A DNA stretch of 64,000 nucleotides, from the NCBI GenBank assembly GCA_016201405.1, contig JACQCZ010000017.1, positions 1 through 64,000 of the forward strand. The letters are read 5' to 3'. Under the pieces are notes generated by a model. It was not told the origin of the DNA, did not search any database, and saw only the letters and a list, made by a program, of their open reading frames with translations. Positions 60,284 to 64,000 of this stretch are shown piece after piece. A program made the translations under genes and the position numbers. This DNA is from Candidatus Acetothermia bacterium. Its GTDB lineage: Bacteria; Bipolaricaulota; Bipolaricaulia; RBG-16-55-9. Every line of letters begins with the position of its first letter. Position 1 is the first letter of the stretch.

Positions 60284-61762
60284 ATGAGCGATAAAAAGAG
60301 CACAACTCGCCCTAGAGTTCGATTTGCACCAAGCCCGTCGGGTGAGCTCCATGTTGGAGGGGCGCGCACGGCGCTCTTCAACTGGCTCTTTGCCCGTCAT
60401 CATGGCGGAGCTTTTATTCTGAGATTCGAGGACACTGACACAGATCGCAACAAGCCAGAGTTGATCGAACCAATCATGGAAAGCCTTCGTTGGCTAGGCT
60501 TAGATTTGGATGAGGGTCCGTACTTTCAGAGTCAAAGAACTTCTATTTATCAGGAACACGCCAAAAAATTGCTGGCTGAAGGAAAGGCCTATCTCTGCTA
60601 CTGCACCCCAGAAGAGATCGAAGAGAAACGCAAAATGGCGCAGGTTACCAAGCAGAACTTTCGCTATGATGGGAAATGTCGCAACCTGACGCCCGACGAG
60701 CGCAGCCAGTTTGAGCGCGAAGGGCGCAAAGGAGCACTTCGCATCAAGATCGATCCTCATGGTTCTACAGTGGTGCGTGATTTGATTCGAGGCGATGTTG
60801 TCTATGCGCATGCGGAGCTGGATGATTTTGTCATTCAGCGTTCCGATGGGCTTCCGCTCTACAATTTCGCTGTTGTTGTGGATGACGTTACGATGGGAAT
60901 CACGCATGTCATTCGTGCCGATGAGCACATTAACAACACTCCCAAGCAGCTATTAATCTATAGTGCACTTGGCTTCGACTACACAAAAGTAAAGTTTGTA
61001 CATGTACCAATGGTATTGGCCAAAGATCGCACCAAATTGAGCAAACGACATGGAGCCACTGCTGTCTTTGAGTATCTTGAAAAGGGAGTCTTGCCGGAGG
61101 CATTGGTCAACTATCTCGTGAGGTTGGGCTGGTCCCATGGCGACCAAGAGATCTTCTCGATGGAAGAGATGATTCAAAAATTCTCATTGGAAGCTGTTCA
61201 TCCATCACCCGCCATCTTTGATGAGGAGAAGCTGCTCTGGCTCAATCATCACTACATTATGCACGGTGATCCAATGAGATTGGGTGAGCTAGCGAAGCAA
61301 TTTGCGATCAAGAAGGGGATTTATTCAGAGCAGGAAGCGAATGCCATCTCAGCCGATCGCTGGGCAGCAGTCGTCAATTTTCTCAAGGAGCGCAATCGCA
61401 CTCTGGTCGAGTTGGCTGAGTCATCTAAGCCATTTTTGAAAGATCAACTGGAATACTACGATCCCAAAGCCATTGAAAAGTTTCTGACACCCGACAAAGC
61501 CAAACTGCTTGAGCACGTTATTGAAGCCGTCAAAGAAAATATCGACAATGTGAGTTTTACAGCCACCAATCTGGATGCTGCCGTTCGCGCCAAGCTAGAA
61601 GCAAATGGAAGCTCTCTCAAGGAAGTTGCGCAGCCTTGCAGAGTGGCCCTTTCCGGTCTCACGCAGGGGCCGGGTCTCTTTGAGATGATGGAGTTTTTGG
61701 GAAAGAAACGAGTCATAGAGCGCCTCGAAAAGGCAATATCAATGAATATTAATAAAAAATGA
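60284..61762 (+). CDS. gltX: Glutamyl-tRNA synthetase
   Basis: The protein (492 aa) is GluRS, which charges tRNA-Glu. The HIGH-type motif is PSPSGELHVGGARTAL at residues about 14-29 (variant HVGG), the KMSKS-type motif is KLSKRHG in KDRTKLSKRHGA, and ILRFEDTDTDRNKPE is the conserved Glu-binding helix. A zinc-type region (YCTPEEIEEKRKM) follows. Whether it is discriminating or also charges tRNA-Gln cannot be read. It is the first gene of a coupled set, overlapping rsmD by 4 bp (ATGA). Confidence 0.95.
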   Translation: MSDKKSTTRPRVRFAPSPSGELHVGGARTALFNWLFARHHGGAFILRFEDTDTDRNKPELIEPIMESLRWLGLDLDEGPYFQSQRTSIYQEHAKKLLAEGKAYLCYCTPEEIEEKRKMAQVTKQNFRYDGKCRNLTPDERSQFEREGRKGALRIKIDPHGSTVVRDLIRGDVVYAHAELDDFVIQRSDGLPLYNFAVVVDDVTMGITHVIRADEHINNTPKQLLIYSALGFDYTKVKFVHVPMVLAKDRTKLSKRHGATAVFEYLEKGVLPEALVNYLVRLGWSHGDQEIFSMEEMIQKFSLEAVHPSPAIFDEEKLLWLNHHYIMHGDPMRLGELAKQFAIKKGIYSEQEANAISADRWAAVVNFLKERNRTLVELAESSKPFLKDQLEYYDPKAIEKFLTPDKAKLLEHVIEAVKENIDNVSFTATNLDAAVRAKLEANGSSLKEVAQPCRVALSGLTQGPGLFEMMEFLGKKRVIERLEKAISMNINKK

Positions 61763-62319
61763 GAATTTCGGGTGGCGTGCTTCGCGGGCGGCAGCTTCAT
61801 GCTCCTAAGACCAATACCATCCGCCCGATGCGCGATCAAGTCCGCGCTGCCGTCTTCAATATTCTCGAAGAAGTGATCGAAGGGAGCCGCTTCCTTGATC
61901 TCTTTGCTGGTACGGGCAGCGTCGGGATTGAAGCGCTAAGCCGCGGCGCAGCAGAGGCAGTCTTTGTGGATCAATCACCAGAAGCGCTTGGAATTATTCG
62001 ATCCAATCTGAAAGAGCTTGATCTTGGAGCTAAATCGACTGTGATTCCCGATGATGTATTTAGAGCCCTGGACGCACTCGCCGGGCAAAACCAGAGATTC
62101 GACCTCATCTTTGTGGGTCCGCCCTACGGGAAGGGCTTGGCAGATCGCACCATGCAAAAATTGTCAAGCTCTGCTCTTGTGCATTCACAAAGCATTGTCT
62201 TTGTGGAAGTCTTCAAAAAAGAGATACTGCATCGCGAATACAATCTTTTGAAGAGCTTTGATGAGCGCTTTTACGGCGACAACCTTGTCCTATTCTTTCA
62301 GCAAAAGGAGCCCTCATGA
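61759..62319 (+). CDS. rsmD: 16S rRNA guanine-N2 methyltransferase RsmD family
   Basis: The 186-aa product is RsmD, which methylates G966 of 16S rRNA. The N-terminal RISGGVLRGRQLHAP, PTxxxVRAAVFNIL-type sequence, SAM motif FLDLFAGTGSVGIEALSRGA and the IRSNLKELDL segment fit. The catalytic motif IV, normally (D/N)PPY, reads VGPPYGKG here, with Gly replacing the Asp. It overlaps gltX upstream by 4 bp and hpcH downstream by 4 bp, so the three are translationally coupled. The family is clear; the altered motif makes activity a question. Confidence 0.88.
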   Translation: MRISGGVLRGRQLHAPKTNTIRPMRDQVRAAVFNILEEVIEGSRFLDLFAGTGSVGIEALSRGAAEAVFVDQSPEALGIIRSNLKELDLGAKSTVIPDDVFRALDALAGQNQRFDLIFVGPPYGKGLADRTMQKLSSSALVHSQSIVFVEVFKKEILHREYNLLKSFDERFYGDNLVLFFQQKEPS

Positions 62320-63080
62320 AGAAGAATGACTTTAAAGAGCGCCTTCACACCGGCGAAGTTCTCTTTGGAGCCTTCTCCACTATTTCGCACCCAGCCATTG
62401 TAGAGATCATGGCGCTTGCAGGCATGGATTTTGTCATCTTGGATGGCGAGCATTCCAGCCTGACGCCCGAGAGTGCAGAAAATCTCTATCGGGCGGCGGA
62501 GCTGCGTGGCATCGGCTGCGTCACGCGCATTGGCGAAAACAACCAGCAGCACATGCAAAAGTTTTTAGACAGCGGAGCCGGCAGCGTACTTATCCCACTG
62601 GTGAATAGCCGAGAGGAAGCAGAGCGCGTCGTCGATGCTGTCAAATATGGCCCGATCGGAAGCCGAGGGCTGGCCGCAAGCCGTGCCTCTGATTGGGGTC
62701 TCATTCCGGGAGGGCTTCCCGAGTATGTGAAACATGCCAATGAGGAGACTTTCATCGCTGTTCAAGTGGAGACCTTTGAAGCCGTGGAAAATTTTGATCA
62801 CATTCTGGCCGTTGAGCACATTGATATGATCTTCTTTGGCCCATCGGATCTATCTTCATCACTCGGCCTGCCCGGACAGACGACGCATCCCAAAGTCGTA
62901 ACGCTCATTGAAGATCTCGGCAGGCGGACTAAGAAGGCTGACAAACTGACCGGCACAATCGCCAGAGATGGCCAACAGGTCAAGCACTGGCGCGGCCTAG
63001 GTTTTCAATTTCTCTGCACCGGAGTCAACAATCTCTTTGCAAATGGAATTGCCAGCTATCTGAAAGAGGCCAAAAGCTAG
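62316..63080 (+). CDS. HpcH/HpaI-family aldolase/citrate lyase-like protein
   Basis: The 254-aa protein is a class II pyruvate-type aldolase (HpaI/GarL family). It has LFGAFSTISHPAIVEIMALAGMDFVILDGEHSSLTPESAE, VTRIGENNQQHMQKFLDSGAGSVLIPLVNS (with the metal-binding Glu and the catalytic Arg region), VQVETFEAVENFDHILAVEHIDMIFFGPSDLSSSLG and a final FLCTGVNN. It cleaves or forms 2-keto-3-deoxy acids with pyruvate; the physiological substrate is unknown. It overlaps rsmD by 4 bp and ends the gltX operon, an unusual neighbourhood for a sugar-acid aldolase. Confidence 0.9.
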   Translation: MKKNDFKERLHTGEVLFGAFSTISHPAIVEIMALAGMDFVILDGEHSSLTPESAENLYRAAELRGIGCVTRIGENNQQHMQKFLDSGAGSVLIPLVNSREEAERVVDAVKYGPIGSRGLAASRASDWGLIPGGLPEYVKHANEETFIAVQVETFEAVENFDHILAVEHIDMIFFGPSDLSSSLGLPGQTTHPKVVTLIEDLGRRTKKADKLTGTIARDGQQVKHWRGLGFQFLCTGVNNLFANGIASYLKEAKS

Positions 63081-63271
63081 TTGATGGGTCTCTTCTGATG
63101 GCCTGAGCAGATCAAGACAGGCAGCTTTGGGTACCGAGGGAAAGATTTGTCTTTATAAGAGAGAGAACAGAGATAGAAGAGACTGCCTTTGGTGGAGCGG
63201 ATTAGCTTCATATTTTGGCAGCTTATGCAAAGCCCAATCTTCTTCATAAAGACTTTTCTATTTTAAAAGAT

Positions 63272-63347
63272 GGTGGAGACGACCGGACTCGAACCGGCGA
63301 CCCCCTGCTTGCAAAGCAGGTGCTCTCCCAGCTGAGCTACGTCCCCT
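63272..63347 (-). tRNA. tRNA-Ala (anticodon TGC)
   Basis: The minus strand folds as a 76-nt cloverleaf with encoded CCA. The acceptor stem GGGGACG pairs with CGTCTCC with one G-T pair, the anticodon loop is CTTTGCAAG with TGC, and the T-loop TTCGAGT and the D-loop are standard. It decodes GCA and, by wobble, other Ala codons. It lies 16 bp after tRNA-Ile on the same strand. Confidence 0.97.
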
Positions 63348-63363
63348 CTTACAATAAGGGCGT

Positions 63364-63438
63364 TGGTGGGGCTAGGAGGAATCGAACCTACGACCTCACG
63401 CTTATCAGGCGTGCGCTCTACCACTGAGCTATAGCCCC
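63364..63438 (-). tRNA. tRNA-Ile (anticodon GAT)
   Basis: The minus strand folds as a 75-nt cloverleaf with encoded CCA. The acceptor stem is GGGGCTA/TAGCCCC, the anticodon loop CTGATAA has GAT and the T-loop is TTCGATT. The T-stem has one mismatch (U-C at 50-64). It precedes tRNA-Ala in the order found in rRNA spacers, but no rRNA gene is near. Confidence 0.95.
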
Positions 63439-63770
63439 CAAAAGCATCCCGTAGCGTACCCAATAGAGACATGGATGTCAACGTAAGCTTCACACTATAC
63501 CAGGCGAGATTCGTTGCTTATTTACTATGCGAGATTGTTGAACCCGTCGCGATAAGCTCGCGGAGTGTAATGAAAAAACCACGCGCCAGGGGCACGCTGT
63601 TCATCTGAAGCTTGAGCTTGTCTCGAAACAACGGGCTCTCGCTCCCCTTCAGGTTTTACAAACGAGAGCAATGTCCGTTCACATGGGCAAATATTGACAA
63701 TTTTGACAAAACTATGCTAGTATGTGTATTTACCAGTAAAACCTCATCTAGAGGAGGAGGATTTAAAGTT
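63439..63770. other. Intergenic region with hairpin and promoter
   Basis: This 332-bp region holds no gene. It contains the tRNA upstream sequence, an imperfect hairpin at 63605-63652 (CTGAAG/CTTCAG arms and GAGCTTGT with ACAA plus GCTC inside), which resembles dispersed GACAAGCTC-type repeats, and a promoter at 63694-63723. The function of the hairpin is unknown. Confidence 0.5.
63694..63723 (+). promoter_or_regulatory. Promoter of the substrate-binding protein gene
   Basis: TTGACA (63694-63699) and TAGTAT (63718-63723) are separated by 18 bp. A transcript would begin near 63730, about 41 bp before the ATG at 63771 with GAGGAGGAGG as ribosome binding site. Confidence 0.6.
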
Positions 63771-64000
63771 ATGTTCAAGGACCTTTCGCTAGCAAAGAAG
63801 TCCGTCAGTCGAAGAACCCTTCTTAAGGGAATGGGTTTGGCCGTAGGGGCTTCTGTCATATCCGGTCCCATCTGGAGCTTTGCTCAGAGTGGGATGTTAA
63901 TGGGGGCCTGTATACCCCTCACCGGTGGTCTGGCAAGCTTCGGCCCGCGATTCAGCGTAGCCGCAGATATTGCAAAAGAAGAGATCAACGCTGCGGGCGG
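63771..64000 (+). CDS. Tat-exported ABC transporter substrate-binding protein, LivK type (partial)
   Basis: The gene runs off the right end; 76 residues are visible. The N-terminus has a twin-arginine signal with SRRTLLKGMGLAVGASVI (residues about 14-31) and the mature part starts with GACIPLTGGLASFGPRFSVAADIAKEEINAAGG, the typical opening of Leu/Ile/Val-type periplasmic binding proteins (Peripla_BP_6), which bind branched-chain amino acids, amides or urea. A promoter and strong ribosome binding site precede it. Permease and ATPase genes would be expected beyond the window. Confidence 0.88.
   Translation, partial: MFKDLSLAKKSVSRRTLLKGMGLAVGASVISGPIWSFAQSGMLMGACIPLTGGLASFGPRFSVAADIAKEEINAAG

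Noticed and set aside
63215-63493. Small protein frames on both strands over the tRNAs (63215-63427 and 63263-63493)
   Set aside because: The DNA is fully accounted for by two tRNA genes; peptides such as RTRTGDPLLAKQ are the known artefact of translating tRNA DNA.
1-64000. CRISPR array, prophage or replication origin
   Set aside because: No repeated 25-40 bp units with spacers, phage structural genes or dnaA-box clusters were seen.

Overview
The window is chromosomal DNA from a bacterium of moderate GC. No rRNA or other phylogenetic marker is present that would fix the species. The gene set suggests an uncultured, anaerobic or facultative, diderm-like bacterium: secreted proteins with FlgD/type-A-like C-terminal tails, a beta-barrel-like protein ending in Phe, and an energy-converting hydrogenase-related membrane complex. 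The style recalls deep-branching candidate phyla such as Bipolaricaulota/Acetothermia, but this is a low-confidence inference.

Layout. 1-1.5 kb: the end of an IS3-type element (start of orfA, minus strand) lies directly against a type ISP restriction-modification gene that has lost its 5' part. 1.6-6.4 kb: single enzymes and a transporter (methyltransferase, metallo-beta-lactamase fold hydrolase, EamA permease, SDR, alpha/beta hydrolase). 6.6-10.2 kb: two exported cupredoxins, a divergent NarL-type two-component system and the stump of a radical SAM/SPASM protein. 10.3-23.2 kb is the energy block: pntA-pntB, a PLP aminotransferase, a six-gene operon for an Ehr complex (three Nuo-antiporter/NuoH-like core subunits, a HyfE-like subunit, and a hydrogenase-like large and small subunit without NiFe-binding cysteines) and a divergent TetR regulator whose promoter contains a perfect palindrome. 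23.2-30.2 kb: a CBS protein, exported proteins, UspA, a CoA-transferase, an Rrf2 regulator, an AlkD-like glycosylase and an exported zinc protease.

30.2-36.7 kb is a minus-strand housekeeping run: lipoate ligase-like protein, CdsA, a cis-prenyltransferase-like protein missing the catalytic motif, ValS, Ndk, DprA. 36.9-46.9 kb holds envelope and signalling genes: lipoprotein, DUF4397 protein, CNNM/CorC protein, zinc-finger anti-sigma-like protein, BlaR1/BlaI pair with two operator-like dyads, aquaporin and a flotillin fragment. 46.4-50.0 kb: a molybdopterin oxidoreductase (FdhF/YdeP type), FdhD and a membrane protein. 50.1-57.5 kb: an exported HExxH protein, two PLP enzymes, DinB, a second EF-hand-like exported protein, LspA and a saccharopine dehydrogenase-family protein. 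57.5-63.1 kb: argF, ilvE, a barrel-like protein and the overlapping gltX-rsmD-hpcH operon. 63.3-64.0 kb: a tRNA-Ile/tRNA-Ala pair without rRNA, then the start of a Tat-exported ABC substrate-binding protein.

How it may fit together (inference): Pnt couples proton flow to NAD(P)H exchange and the Ehr complex probably couples a ferredoxin-like electron input to ion pumping without making H2. They are neighbours, and the Ehr operon faces a TetR gene across about 200 bp with a recognisable promoter on each strand. The two most unusual items are the NiFe-less hydrogenase-like complex and the cis-prenyltransferase homologue without its catalytic motif in the canonical uppS-cdsA position.
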